A stretch of DNA of 64,000 bases from DATLZU01 sp035573855. GTDB lineage: Bacteria; Nitrospirota; Nitrospiria; Nitrospirales; Nitrospiraceae. This document shows positions 16,101 to 25,145 of the stretch, piece after piece. How positions within the stretch are numbered: position 1 is the first letter of the stretch; each line of letters starts with the position of its first letter. The stretch covers positions 40,885 through 104,884 of the forward strand of contig DATLZU010000039.1 of the NCBI GenBank assembly GCA_035573855.1, read 5' to 3'. A model generated the notes under the pieces. The model was given only the letters and a program-made list of their open reading frames with translations, did no database searches and was not told the DNA's origin. The translations under genes were made by a program, and so were the position numbers.

Positions 16101-17351
16101 ATGCCGAAACAGGAAAAGTTGGATCGGCACCTCCGGTGCTCATTCTGCGGCAAGAGCCGTGACGAGGTGCGCAAGCTGATCGCTGGTCCCACGGTCTACA
16201 TCTGCGACGAGTGCGTCAACCTGTGCAACGACATCATCGCGGAAGACTGGGAAGAAGCGAAGGAGGAGATCTCCTCCAAGCTGAGGAAGCCGGCCGAGAT
16301 CAAACACCATCTCGACCAGTATGTCATCGGCCAGGACCGAGCCAAGAAGATCCTCTCCGTAGCGGTCCACAATCACTACAAACGCATCTCCGCCCGCGAA
16401 GTCGACGACGTCGAACTTCAGAAGGGCAACATCCTCATGGTCGGACCGACCGGGACCGGCAAGACGCTGTTGGCGCAGACGCTCGCGAAGTATCTGGATG
16501 TCCCCTTTACCCTGGCCGACGCGACGACGTTGACCGAAGCTGGTTACGTCGGCGAAGACGTCGAGAACATCATTCTCAAGCTGCTACAAGCCGCCGACTA
16601 TGACGTCGAACGAGCCGAACGAGGGATCGTCTACATTGACGAGATCGACAAGATCAGTCGCAAGAGCGACAGCCCTTCTATTACGCGAGACGTTTCCGGC
16701 GAGGGTGTTCAGCAAGCCCTGCTCAAGCTCATCGAAGGCACGGTCGCCAACGTGCCCCCGCAGGGCGGCCGCAAGCACCCTCACCAGGAATTCATCCAAG
16801 TCAACACCAGCAATATTCTCTTTATTTGCGGTGGCGCGTTCGTCGGGCTTGAGTCGATCATCGAGCAGCGCCTGAACCGTAAGGCCATGGGGTTCGGCGC
16901 GGAAGTCCGAAGCCGCTCCGATGCCCGTTTGGGAGAGCTTCTGGCTCAGGTTCAACCGGAAGATTTCCTGAAGTACGGCCTGATCCCGGAATTCATCGGG
17001 CGGCTGCCGGTAGTCGCCACCTTGGAAGAACTCGATGAAAAGGCCTTAATCCGCATTTTGACCGAGCCGAGGAACGCTCTCACCAAACAGTATGAAAAGC
17101 TGCTGTCCTTCGAGAAAGTAAAACTGAAGTTCACGGAAGGAGCCCTCGCCGCGATCGCGCGGAAAGCCTACACACAGAAAACCGGCGCGCGCGGACTGCG
17201 CGCGATCCTGGAAGAGGTCATGCTGGACGTCATGTACGATGTTCCCTCCCAGAAGCAGATCAAAGAGATCGTCATTACGGAAGAGGTCATCTCCGGGAAA
17301 AGCCAGCCGATCCGCATCTACGAACAGGACAAAGAGATGAAAAGCGCCTAA
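16101..17351 (+). CDS. clpX: Clp protease ATP-binding subunit ClpX
   Basis: 416 residues. The N-terminal zinc-binding domain has C13, C16, C35 and C38. The AAA+ core carries Walker A GPTGTGKT, Walker B VYIDEIDKI, a sensor region, and the conserved IPEFIGRLPV segment. The IGL-type ClpP-binding loop cannot be pinned down exactly, but the region between VRSRSDARLGELL and QPEDFLKYGL is as expected. It unfolds substrates for ClpP. ATG 16101 follows GGGAGAG. Confidence 0.97.
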   Translation: MPKQEKLDRHLRCSFCGKSRDEVRKLIAGPTVYICDECVNLCNDIIAEDWEEAKEEISSKLRKPAEIKHHLDQYVIGQDRAKKILSVAVHNHYKRISAREVDDVELQKGNILMVGPTGTGKTLLAQTLAKYLDVPFTLADATTLTEAGYVGEDVENIILKLLQAADYDVERAERGIVYIDEIDKISRKSDSPSITRDVSGEGVQQALLKLIEGTVANVPPQGGRKHPHQEFIQVNTSNILFICGGAFVGLESIIEQRLNRKAMGFGAEVRSRSDARLGELLAQVQPEDFLKYGLIPEFIGRLPVVATLEELDEKALIRILTEPRNALTKQYEKLLSFEKVKLKFTEGALAAIARKAYTQKTGARGLRAILEEVMLDVMYDVPSQKQIKEIVITEEVISGKSQPIRIYEQDKEMKSA

Positions 17352-17506
17352 TCACATACTCTCTCCGGCCCGTCCCGTTTCGGATCGTATTCCCCTGTGG
17401 CGGCCGGTCGCCTGTTCCTTCCATGTCGACGGCGCTTTCGTCTGGTTTTTTCCCGACACCCGGTGCCACCACGCGGCCTGGCCGCCGGTGGATTCGCAGC
17501 TTCCAT

Positions 17507-17534
17507 TCGACATTTCCGAACCCTGCGCTATACT
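17507..17534 (+). promoter_or_regulatory. Promoter before the PilZ-like pair
   Basis: TCGACA (17507-17512) and TATACT (17529-17534) with a 16-base spacer, 33 bases before the GTG start at 17567. Confidence 0.5.
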
Positions 17535-17566
17535 ACCCTTCAAAGAAAGACCTCCCGGGGGTGACC

Positions 17567-18085
17567 GTGAAACTCTCCGTCAGCTCGAGCAACCGCCACA
17601 AAGGCAAGACTCTGGATTTGGATCCGGCACGCGAGGTGATTACACTGCTGGGAATCGGCGGCGAGCCGCTGGGCAGTCTGTCTTGGGACTTCATCATCGA
17701 TCAGATTTTGGCCCACCGAAAGACCCAGGGCATGAAGGACGCGCGGAGCGAGCCGAGGGTGTCATTGGCCGTCCGGGTCAAGTACAGCACTCCCGAGGGT
17801 CGTCAATTCGAAGGCCGAGCGGGAGGGATCGGAGGCGGAGGACTGTTCATCGAGAGCGAAGCGCCACTGCCTGTGGGAACTAAGCTCGCAATGGAGTTCT
17901 CCCTGCCGGAACGCTCATCGGACTGGCTGGTGGCCAAAGGCGTCGTCGCCTGGGTCTGTCCAAAGGCGGATCAGTATACCTTCTCTCCGGGTATGGGGGT
18001 GCGGTTCACCGAAGTCTCGAACGACACGCGGGCCCGCATTCTCGAACTCGTCCGATCACTCCAAGCGGTCGGCCAACCGACCTAA
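17567..18085 (+). CDS. PilZ-like domain protein, copy 1
   Basis: 172 residues from GTG 17567, chosen because it aligns end to end with the neighbouring paralogue, also 172 residues. Residues 1-50 form a small domain (KGKTLDLDPAREVITLLGIG). A PilZ-like barrel follows, with the RxxxR box as RSEPR and GGIGGGGLFIES at the position of the usual D/NxSxxG motif. The second motif lacks the Asp and Ser normally needed for cyclic di-GMP, so binding is doubtful; this resembles the TIGR02266-type PilZ subgroup. The gene is followed after 28 bases by its paralogue. Confidence 0.78.
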   Translation: MKLSVSSSNRHKGKTLDLDPAREVITLLGIGGEPLGSLSWDFIIDQILAHRKTQGMKDARSEPRVSLAVRVKYSTPEGRQFEGRAGGIGGGGLFIESEAPLPVGTKLAMEFSLPERSSDWLVAKGVVAWVCPKADQYTFSPGMGVRFTEVSNDTRARILELVRSLQAVGQPT

Positions 18086-18113
18086 GCAGTTCGTTCCGAT
18101 AAGGGAATCGTGC

Positions 18114-18632
18114 ATGAAACTCATGGTGACTGCGACAGAAGCTCATCAGGGCAAAGTTCTCGACATCGACTGCGATCAAGAAACAATCACGCTCCTGGGA
18201 ATCAACGGTGAGCGTCTGGGGACACTGACCTGGGAAGCCGTCATCGAGCGGATTCTCGCTTCCGACGAAGACTCACGCTTTGCGCACAGCCGCGCTCATC
18301 CGCGGGCTCCGCTGGCGATCCGAGTCCGCTATACAACGCCGGAAGGGAAACAGTTTGATAGCCTCACCGGAGGCATCGGCGGGGGTGGCTTGTTCATCGA
18401 GAGCAGCACCCCGCTGCCGCAGGGGACCGAATTGACCGTGGAATTCGCACTTCCCGATCGACCTTGGGAAAAGCTGAAGGCCAAGGGGAAGGTCGCGTGG
18501 ACCAGGAACAAACCCGAACGCTACCTGCTCTTTCCCGGCATGGGCGTGCAGTTTACGGACATCGCACCGGAAGCCCGAGCCCAGGTCCTGGAACTCGTCA
18601 ATGCGCTGAACCGGAATCGGACGGTGAGCTGA
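18114..18632 (+). CDS. PilZ-like domain protein, copy 2
   Basis: 172 residues, clearly paralogous to the upstream gene over the full length: KGKTLDLD aligns with QGKVLDID, RSEPR with RAHPR, and GGIGGGGLFIES is shared exactly. Again RxxxR is kept but the D/NxSxxG motif is GGIGGGG. A tandem duplication with divergence is the simplest history. It is probably cotranscribed with copy 1. The last 35 bases overlap the 3' end of the convergent HEAT lipoprotein gene. Confidence 0.8.
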   Translation: MKLMVTATEAHQGKVLDIDCDQETITLLGINGERLGTLTWEAVIERILASDEDSRFAHSRAHPRAPLAIRVRYTTPEGKQFDSLTGGIGGGGLFIESSTPLPQGTELTVEFALPDRPWEKLKAKGKVAWTRNKPERYLLFPGMGVQFTDIAPEARAQVLELVNALNRNRTVS

Positions 18633-19398
18633 TCTGCGCACTCGCCCACCTCGCCCAGCGGCGCACTCCTGCATCCGTATCGGTCGCCGCAACCTTTTCC
18701 AAGTCGGCAACGATTTCTCGGTCGCCGATCTTTCCCAGGCGGAACGCCGCTTCGGTCCGCACGCCGATCGCGGGATCGCGGAAGAGACGTTCCCGGAGCA
18801 GGGGAATCACCCGCGAATCGGCCAGTTCCCCCAGCGCTGCAACCGCTCCCTGCCGAACGAACGCATCATCGTCCCGGAGTGCTTCAACGAGAGCCGGGTA
18901 GGCCGACGGCGCATCGAGCGAGAGCAGCGCGAGAACAGCCGCGCGCCGTATCGTGGCATCGGGGGTTTTGAGCGCCTGAGCCAACTGCTCGATGACAGTT
19001 TTTGTCGCTCCGAGCTCTCCGATCGCCTGGGCCACGCTGAGTCGGACCTGTTCGGAAGAATCGTGCAGCCGGTCGGCCAGAGTCGACAAAATCCGATCAC
19101 CCACATCTTCCCCCAGCCGACCAAGCGCCCAGGCGCTTATCCGACGGACGCTGGGGTCCGGATCGTTCAGCGCCTTCACCAAGGCCTCAGCCGAGCTTGG
19201 TTGTCCAAGCTTTCCTAAACTTTCCGCGGCAGTTCGTCGAACTTCGGGGTCCGCGTCCGCAAGCAGCGACTCCAGATGCGGAACGATCGCATCGGGGCGG
19301 CGTGGCGGCTCATCCGGATCGCAAGCCGAGAGGAAAACGAGGATGCCGACCAGGATGAGTGTGGTGAGCAAGGGAGTTTGGCAACGGATCACACGCAA
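18598..19398 (-). CDS. HEAT-repeat lipoprotein
   Basis: 266 residues. The signal peptide ends in the lipobox LSAC (Cys26). The remainder is about seven HEAT/PBS-lyase-type repeats with the recurrent pattern DPEVRRTAAESLGKLG, DPSVRRISAWALGRLG and so on, which forms an alpha solenoid for protein binding at the membrane. No catalytic residues are evident. The gene overlaps the 3' end of the PilZ-like gene by 35 bases, tail to tail. Confidence 0.85.
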   Translation of the reverse strand: MRVIRCQTPLLTTLILVGILVFLSACDPDEPPRRPDAIVPHLESLLADADPEVRRTAAESLGKLGQPSSAEALVKALNDPDPSVRRISAWALGRLGEDVGDRILSTLADRLHDSSEQVRLSVAQAIGELGATKTVIEQLAQALKTPDATIRRAAVLALLSLDAPSAYPALVEALRDDDAFVRQGAVAALGELADSRVIPLLRERLFRDPAIGVRTEAAFRLGKIGDREIVADLEKVAATDTDAGVRRWARWASAQISSPSDSGSAH

Positions 19399-19438
19399 GG
19401 GCCGCTGACACCGTATCTCGAGGGATAGCTAACCCCGG

Positions 19439-20275
19439 TCAGGCCGGTTTGGGAGGCTCTTCCTGCACGGCTGGCATCTGTTTGGCCGCTTCGATCGACT
19501 GCTCGATTTCCTTCTGGGCAGCGTCCATTTCAGCTTGAATGGTGCGCATCTCCGGATCGACTGTGTTGCGGACATCGGCGACTGCCTGTCGAAACGTCCG
19601 GAGCGCATCGCCCAGTCCGGACCCGAGACTCTGCATGTCCTGAGGCGAGAGGCCTCCCGGTTGTGACACGGCCTGTGCCTGCTGGGCGGCCTTCTGCTTG
19701 AGGGCCGCCTGTTGCGCCTGGACCCGGGCGACAGCCTCTTTGTTCACGATCGCGGACGGCCGTTTCGTCACCGGCTTGGGTTGCGCACTCGGAGGGAGCG
19801 GCGGATATTGCGCCCGGGCGACGGGGGGCGGAGTCGCCATCCGCTCCTCCATTGTCGGCGGCCGATGCCCCTGAGCGCCAGCGGGGGCAGAGCTGGGAGC
19901 AGCGGACGGCATAGTTTGCGCTGGCGCTGCAGTCCGCGGCTGCGCTGGTTGCGGCCCAAGGTTCGCCATGAGCGCGGCCGTGGTTCCTGGAGTCAGCTCC
20001 GGTCCCGGTGTATAGGGAGCCGTCGGCTTGGGAGTGGGAGACGCCGGTTGGCTGGCGACTATCTGTGCCTCTTCCGCCGCAGGCTTGGCTTGCAGAATTG
20101 GTTCCGGGGCAGGTTGGACGGCTTCGGGTGGCGGGATGTCGTGGACTTCCTTCTTAAAACCCTTGAGCGCCTTGCCCAGCCCTTCGCCGATCTGCGGCAA
20201 CTTGCCTGCGCCGAAAATAATCAGCACGATGGCCAGAATGATGATCAGTTCGGAGAAGCCCAGTGTGCCAAACAT
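19439..20275 (-). CDS. TatA/TatB-family translocase protein with a very long C-terminal tail
   Basis: 278 residues, against about 60-90 for TatA. Residues 1-45 are typical TatA: a membrane helix LIIILAIVLIIFGAGKLPQI and an amphipathic helix EGLGKALKGFKKE. The next 170 residues are a Pro/Ala/Gln-rich disordered linker. The last 60 (LGSGLGDALRTFRQAVADV onward) form a helix somewhat like the TatB tail. It should belong to the twin-arginine export pore. No tatC is next to it. The window also holds a Tat-type binding protein (10779-12024), a plausible substrate. Confidence 0.85.
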   Translation of the reverse strand: MFGTLGFSELIIILAIVLIIFGAGKLPQIGEGLGKALKGFKKEVHDIPPPEAVQPAPEPILQAKPAAEEAQIVASQPASPTPKPTAPYTPGPELTPGTTAALMANLGPQPAQPRTAAPAQTMPSAAPSSAPAGAQGHRPPTMEERMATPPPVARAQYPPLPPSAQPKPVTKRPSAIVNKEAVARVQAQQAALKQKAAQQAQAVSQPGGLSPQDMQSLGSGLGDALRTFRQAVADVRNTVDPEMRTIQAEMDAAQKEIEQSIEAAKQMPAVQEEPPKPA

Positions 20276-20446
20276 CCTGTGGTCCCTCGCGGGCTAGGGC
20301 CTAACGTGACTCTAGCCCGTGCTCGACAGCGGTGTCAAGCAACGTTCTGAGAAAGGTACAGCGTTCAGTATTCAACTATCCATGCTCAGTTTCTGAAAAA
20401 GCGGAATCCGTGCGGGACGAAGGCTGTCGGCCGAACGCTAACCGTT

Positions 20447-21664
20447 TCATCTAAGAATCGGCACGATCTCGGTTTGGACCGGTTGGCCGAAGACCATCGC
20501 CTTCCGATCCGAGAGATAGACATCCAGCTCGCTGCGGATGCCGAATTCGCCGGCCAGATAAATGCCAGGTTCGATGGAAAAGCAGGTCCTCGGTAGGAGC
20601 CGGCGCGTGTCCTGTGTTTCCAAGTTGTCGATGTTCGCTCCGTTGCCGTGCACGTCTTCACCGATGGAATGGCCAGTCCGGTGCAGAAATTGCTCCCCGT
20701 AACCGGCATCGCGGACGACCTGCCGGCAGACGTCATCCACTTCCGCTCCGCAGGGGAACCGTCCTGCCGCCACATGGCGTTGGACGAACGAGAGGGCCTC
20801 ATCCCTCGCCCGTCGCACGATCTCGAAGATCCCGCGCGGGCGGGCCGGCACGCGCTCGCCCACGTAGCCGGTCCAGGTGATGTCGGCGTAGACGGCGCCC
20901 GGCTGGGACTGCTTCGCCCACAGATCGATCAACACCAGTCCGCCGCGGCGGATCTCGGCCGAACCGGTCGGCTCCGGCGTGTAATGAGGATCGGCGCTGT
21001 GCTCGTCCACCGCTACGATCGGAGGACTTGCCGTCACCAAGCCATGCACCCGCATGCGCGACAAGATGAACTGCTGTAACCCATACTCCGTCAACGATAC
21101 GCTTCGCTCGATGGACGTCCGGACGTGGTCGAAGGCTTCATCCACAATGCGGCGGAGCGCTGCCGCGGCGGCGCGATGGGAGTCCAGTTGCTGATCGTTC
21201 CAAACCGCCTCGAAGCGTTGCACCAGATCCGCAGAGGTCACCACTTCGACACCGAAACTTCGCACCAACTCGATCGTGCCCGCGTCCACCCGGGAAAGAT
21301 ACGGGATCGCGTTCAACGGCGAGTACTGCATCGCGGCACGACGCACCCCCGCGAGTATCCGCCCCAGACAGGCTTTCTGTTCCTCCCACGACACATAGGA
21401 CAGCGTGGCACCCGGCAAGCAGTCCAGCACATGCGGCTCGATCCGGTGCAGCAGTTTCATTGGAGTGCCGCACGTCGGAAGCCAGTAGTACCAGCGGCGG
21501 GTCACATGGGTTGCAGGATCGATGTGCAGGACCCGGTAGGCCAGCGGGTCGCTGCCGCGGAAGTCATAGAAAAGCCAGCCATCCAGACCCGGCTGATCGC
21601 AGAGGGTTTGTTGAATCTCTTCAACGCGGCGGCGATGGATCGGCGACCCGCTCATCGCGGGCAT
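20447..21664 (-). CDS. M24-family metallopeptidase (Xaa-Pro aminopeptidase type)
   Basis: About 405 residues from ATG 21664; a longer frame to 21733 has no better start. The C-terminal pita-bread domain shows the dinuclear metal ligands: Asp in VLIDLWAK, Asp in VYADITWTG, His in HRTGHSIG, Glu in CFSIEPGIY and Glu in GIRSELDVY. The N-terminal creatinase-like domain is present, with unusual aromatic content (VTRRWYYWLP). These enzymes remove N-terminal residues before proline or act as dipeptidases. It is divergent from the gene at 21760. Confidence 0.85.
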   Translation of the reverse strand: MPAMSGSPIHRRRVEEIQQTLCDQPGLDGWLFYDFRGSDPLAYRVLHIDPATHVTRRWYYWLPTCGTPMKLLHRIEPHVLDCLPGATLSYVSWEEQKACLGRILAGVRRAAMQYSPLNAIPYLSRVDAGTIELVRSFGVEVVTSADLVQRFEAVWNDQQLDSHRAAAAALRRIVDEAFDHVRTSIERSVSLTEYGLQQFILSRMRVHGLVTASPPIVAVDEHSADPHYTPEPTGSAEIRRGGLVLIDLWAKQSQPGAVYADITWTGYVGERVPARPRGIFEIVRRARDEALSFVQRHVAAGRFPCGAEVDDVCRQVVRDAGYGEQFLHRTGHSIGEDVHGNGANIDNLETQDTRRLLPRTCFSIEPGIYLAGEFGIRSELDVYLSDRKAMVFGQPVQTEIVPILR

Positions 21665-21759
21665 CTTATCGTCCCGCCAGGACACCGTCAATCGGCGGTG
21701 GCGCACAGGGATGAGCATGGTAGAATGCGCCACGGCCGGTGGCTCTTACGGAGGCACAT

Positions 21760-22230
21760 TTGCTCCCCGATCCTTCGCTCGATCTCGCTCACTATCGCGT
21801 CACGTTCTTTTTCGGGCCGGAGCCTGACGCCCAGCATCCTGAACGCCTCTCTTGCGTGTTCAACGTGAAGAAGCGGAGCTGGAAAGGAGGCGTGCAAGTG
21901 GCCGTCGAGATCAACTTGGAACAACTCGATCGCGCGCGCCGGGCACTGGGCTGGAGCGCGTGGTTGGACCGTGTCCTAACCGGCGTTCCTGATGATGAAC
22001 ACGAAGGGTATCGTGCGCGCGCGGAAGACCTTCTCGCGCAAGCCCTCTGCGCCTGCAAGCTCGACTTGCGGTTGCAGGCCGGTCTCGCCCAGGAGAACCA
22101 GCGGATCCGCGCCGAGTCCTGGTCACGAGAGCTAGATCGGGCCGTGGTCGCACACCAAGCGGTCATTAAATCGCACATTCTGACCGAACTCGACCTGACC
22201 GAGGACTCGAACCTCCCTGCAGACAAGTGA
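21760..22230 (+). CDS. Conserved-looking hypothetical protein
   Basis: 156 residues from TTG 21760, which has GGAGG five bases upstream; a GTG at 21739 lacks a ribosome site. The protein is soluble and acidic, with an N-terminal beta-rich part (YRVTFFFGPEP, LSCVFNVKKRSWKGGVQVAV) and a helical C-terminal part. No family is recognised. Codon use agrees with neighbours. It is divergently oriented from the M24 peptidase, possibly sharing a control region. Confidence 0.65.
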   Translation: MLPDPSLDLAHYRVTFFFGPEPDAQHPERLSCVFNVKKRSWKGGVQVAVEINLEQLDRARRALGWSAWLDRVLTGVPDDEHEGYRARAEDLLAQALCACKLDLRLQAGLAQENQRIRAESWSRELDRAVVAHQAVIKSHILTELDLTEDSNLPADK

Positions 22231-22256
22231 TGGCCTACGCCCTGGACGCAGGGGGT

Positions 22257-22284
22257 TTGCATTCACCGTCGAATTTGTTATAAG
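22257..22284 (+). promoter_or_regulatory. Promoter before the secreted protein at 22359
   Basis: TTGCAT (22257-22262) and TATAAG (22279-22284), 16-base spacer, about 75 bases before the start. Confidence 0.45.
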
Positions 22285-22358
22285 CAATGGTCCGGACAAG
22301 ACGCGGTTCCGCCGCATCCAGTTCGTCGAACGTCAACCGGAAAGAGGAGGACGCGCAC

Positions 22359-22808
22359 GTGAATATTCTTCAAGCCACACCGCTGAGCAACCAACGGAAT
22401 CGGGCGGGCGCTCGAGGGTTCAGAATCATGGCGATCGTCATGGTCCTCGCGATCTGCCATCTCACTCTTATGCCCTTCGCGACTGCGCAGACCAAGGAAG
22501 AAGGAAGCACCGAATCGACCGAGTCGCAAGGCGGCCTCGGTATCGGAGCGGCCCTGCTGACGATTCCCTACGGAGTTGCGAAGATCGTCTTCGCCTTGTG
22601 TGGCGGCATCGTCGGCGGGTTGACGTACATCTTCACGGGAGCGGACGAGAAGGCAGCCAAGAAAGTCTGGGACACCAGCATCAGAGGCACTTATGTGATC
22701 ACCCCGGACCATTTGAAAGGGAACAAACCGGTGCGCTTCCTGGGTGTGCCTCCGGAGGAGGAAGCCGGACCTGACTCGGCTGCGCCGGAGCCCGCCCCAA
22801 CCCCCTAA
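22359..22808 (+). CDS. Exported or membrane-associated hypothetical protein
   Basis: 149 residues from GTG 22359 behind GAGGAGG. A signal segment (IMAIVMVLAICHLTLMPFATA) and a second hydrophobic, Gly-rich segment (TIPYGVAKIVFALCGGIVGG) are visible. A short charged part and a Pro-rich tail follow. The motif around YIFTGADEKAAKKVWDTSIR looks conserved, but I cannot name a family. Its stop overlaps the next start (TAATG), so the two genes are translationally coupled. Confidence 0.7.
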   Translation: MNILQATPLSNQRNRAGARGFRIMAIVMVLAICHLTLMPFATAQTKEEGSTESTESQGGLGIGAALLTIPYGVAKIVFALCGGIVGGLTYIFTGADEKAAKKVWDTSIRGTYVITPDHLKGNKPVRFLGVPPEEEAGPDSAAPEPAPTP

Positions 22809-23545
22809 TGAAACCCGTCATCGGGATCACCCCGGATTTTAACGCAGGGGACCGGGAAGACTTGGGGGGGCGGGAACCCACCTATTTTCTCCGAGCCCGG
22901 TATGTGCGTGCGATCGAAGAGCTGGGCGGCGTTCCACTGATTCTCCCTCTCGCAACCGATCCCGCGCTGCGGCGTCGGCTGATCGGCGCTCTGGACGGTG
23001 TGTTGCTCACCGGCAGCGGTCCCGATCTTCCTCCCTCGCTATACGGCGAACGGCAGCGCTACCGGTTCCGCGTGATGAGCCGGCAACGGTCGGATTTCGA
23101 ACTGGCTGTCGCGAGACTAGCCGTCAAACATGGTACGCCGTTGTTGGGTATTTGCGGAGGCATGCAAACCATCAATGTCGCCCTTGGCGGAAGCCTGTTT
23201 CAGGACATCCCGTCGCAGATCGCCCACGCTCTGTCCCACCGGCAGGCCAAACCAGCGACAGCGCTTTCGCACCCCGTTACGGTGAAACCGGGGAGCTTGC
23301 TCTGGCGAATCGTCCGGCAGGACCGTATCAGGGTCAACAGTTCCCATCACCAATCCGTCAAACAGCTCGCGTCGTCCCTGACGGCCAGCGCGGTCGCGCC
23401 GGACGGGGTCATCGAGGCCGTCGAGTCGTCGTACCACCCCTTTCTGTTGGGGTTGCAATGGCATCCGGAATTTCTCTTCGACCGATACGAGATTCACCGC
23501 CGTCTCTTCCAAGCCTTTTTGAAGGCCGCCCGTGAAAAATCGTGA
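22808..23545 (+). CDS. Class-I glutamine amidotransferase-like hydrolase (peptidase C26 type)
   Basis: 245 residues. The fold signature is clear: VIGITPDF at the N-terminus, the nucleophile elbow GICGGMQ (Cys about 116), and the His-Glu of QWHPEF near 218-222. This is the PuuD-like family that hydrolyses gamma-glutamyl-gamma-aminobutyrate and related gamma-glutamyl amides. The start overlaps the preceding stop by one base. An amino acid permease gene follows about 118 bases downstream, so a role in amine or amino acid scavenging is plausible. Confidence 0.85.
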   Translation: MKPVIGITPDFNAGDREDLGGREPTYFLRARYVRAIEELGGVPLILPLATDPALRRRLIGALDGVLLTGSGPDLPPSLYGERQRYRFRVMSRQRSDFELAVARLAVKHGTPLLGICGGMQTINVALGGSLFQDIPSQIAHALSHRQAKPATALSHPVTVKPGSLLWRIVRQDRIRVNSSHHQSVKQLASSLTASAVAPDGVIEAVESSYHPFLLGLQWHPEFLFDRYEIHRRLFQAFLKAAREKS

Positions 23546-23662
23546 CCCCTGTACCAGCCCAGTCGACGCGTTCTTCCGCCGGCAACCTGCTATACTTTTC
23601 GTCAGTGGTGTCAATCTGTTCACCCCCGCTCCGCTTCCGCAACCGCGCGTGTTGGAGTCTCC

Positions 23663-25114
23663 GTGGCCAGTCGCCTGTTTCGAACTAAATCCATCGATCA
23701 AATCCTGGCCGACGCCGATCACCCGGAACATCGGCTCAAGAAGACCCTGACCGTTTGGGATCTGACCGGCCTGGGCATCGGCGGCATCATCGGCACCGGA
23801 ATCTTTGTCTTGATCGGAACCGCGATCGTTGGAGACGCCCACCGGCCAGGCGCCGGACCGGGCATCATTCTCTCGTTCGTCTTGTCCGGACTCACTTGCG
23901 GGCTTGCTGCCCTGTGTTACGCCGAGTTCGCAGCCATGATCCCAGTCTCCGGCAGCGCCTACACCTACTCCTATGCGACCCTTGGCGAGTTCCTGGCCTG
24001 GCTCACCGGCTGGAACCTGATCCTGGAATACGGCGTCGCCTGTGTAGCTGTGGCGATTGGATGGTCTGGGTATTTCAACAACATTCTCGCATTCTGCGGG
24101 ATCGCGCTGCCCCATTGGGCGACACATGCGCCCGGCGTGGACGGCGGTCTCGTCAACTTGCCGGCCGCGATCATTGTCTTGCTCGTTACCGGAATCCTGG
24201 TGCTAGGCGTCAAGGAAAGCGCACGGACCACCGGTTTGATCGTGCTCGTCAAATTGGCCGTGATTCTGTTTTTCATCGCCGTAGGGGCCTCCGCCATCGA
24301 GCCGAGCAATTGGACACCTTTCATGCCTTACGGGTTCCAAGGAGTCGGGGCCGCGGCGGCGATTGTCTTCTTCGCTTACATCGGCTTCGACGCGGTCTCC
24401 ACGACGGCAGAAGAAGCCCGCAATCCCCAGCGGGATGTCCCGCTCGGAATCATCGCTTCTTTGGGCATTTGCACTTTGCTCTATATCGCGGTCGCCGCGG
24501 TCCTGACCGGGCTCATTCCCTACCGGCAGATCGACGTCCACGCACCGGTCGCCGAGGCCCTGCGTGTGGCAGGATTTAACTGGGGCGCGGCCGTCGTGGC
24601 GACGGGCGCCGTGGCCGGCATCACGAGCGTTCTGTTCGTCATGATGATCGGACAAATCCGGGTATTCTTCGCCATGTCGCGGGACCGATTGTTGAGCCCG
24701 TGGCTCTCGAAAGTACATCCACGCTATCGCACTCCGCACCGTGTCACGATCCTGACCGGAATCGGCGTGGCCGTGCTCGCGGCGTTCGTCCCCATTGGCG
24801 ACGCTGCCGATATGACCAACATCGGAACATTGTTTGCGTTCGTCCTCGTCTGCCTCGGCGTGATCGTTCTGCGGTGGACAAAACCCGAACAACGTCGCCC
24901 CTTCCGCATTCCGTTCATGCCGTGGATCCCTTTGCTCGGCATGGCCACCTGCCTGGGTCTTATGGCTTTTCTCCCCGTGATGACCTGGATTCGATTCCTT
25001 GTGTGGACGGTGATGGGGATCGCGATCTATTTCGGCTATGGCATCAAGCGCAGCAGGTTGGGGGACGAACCCCTGCCGGAGCGGCAGACCCTTCCGCAAT
25101 CCGAAAGCGTGTGA
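23663..25114 (+). CDS. APC-superfamily amino acid permease
   Basis: 483 residues with about 12 membrane helices. The first helix carries the APC signature GLGIGGIIGTGIFVLIG, and the E-containing segment YAEFAAMIPVSGSAYTYSY follows in TM3. The intracellular stretch FFAYIGFDAVSTTAEEARNP is typical of cationic-amino-acid-type (YfnA/CAT) members. The start is GTG 23663. Substrate specificity cannot be read from sequence. A TATACT box at 23591-23596 could be its -10, without a convincing -35. Confidence 0.9.
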   Translation: MASRLFRTKSIDQILADADHPEHRLKKTLTVWDLTGLGIGGIIGTGIFVLIGTAIVGDAHRPGAGPGIILSFVLSGLTCGLAALCYAEFAAMIPVSGSAYTYSYATLGEFLAWLTGWNLILEYGVACVAVAIGWSGYFNNILAFCGIALPHWATHAPGVDGGLVNLPAAIIVLLVTGILVLGVKESARTTGLIVLVKLAVILFFIAVGASAIEPSNWTPFMPYGFQGVGAAAAIVFFAYIGFDAVSTTAEEARNPQRDVPLGIIASLGICTLLYIAVAAVLTGLIPYRQIDVHAPVAEALRVAGFNWGAAVVATGAVAGITSVLFVMMIGQIRVFFAMSRDRLLSPWLSKVHPRYRTPHRVTILTGIGVAVLAAFVPIGDAADMTNIGTLFAFVLVCLGVIVLRWTKPEQRRPFRIPFMPWIPLLGMATCLGLMAFLPVMTWIRFLVWTVMGIAIYFGYGIKRSRLGDEPLPERQTLPQSESV

Positions 25115-25145
25115 GGGGGAGAGAAGGATCTCCGGGTGATTGGCT

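Noticed and set aside
14279..16192. Long minus-strand open frame of 637 codons
   Set aside because: It is antisense to tig and clpP, whose products are unmistakable; it is an effect of GC-rich codon structure.
23117..24127. 336-codon minus-strand frame
   Set aside because: It is antisense to the amidotransferase-like gene and the permease, both with strong motifs.
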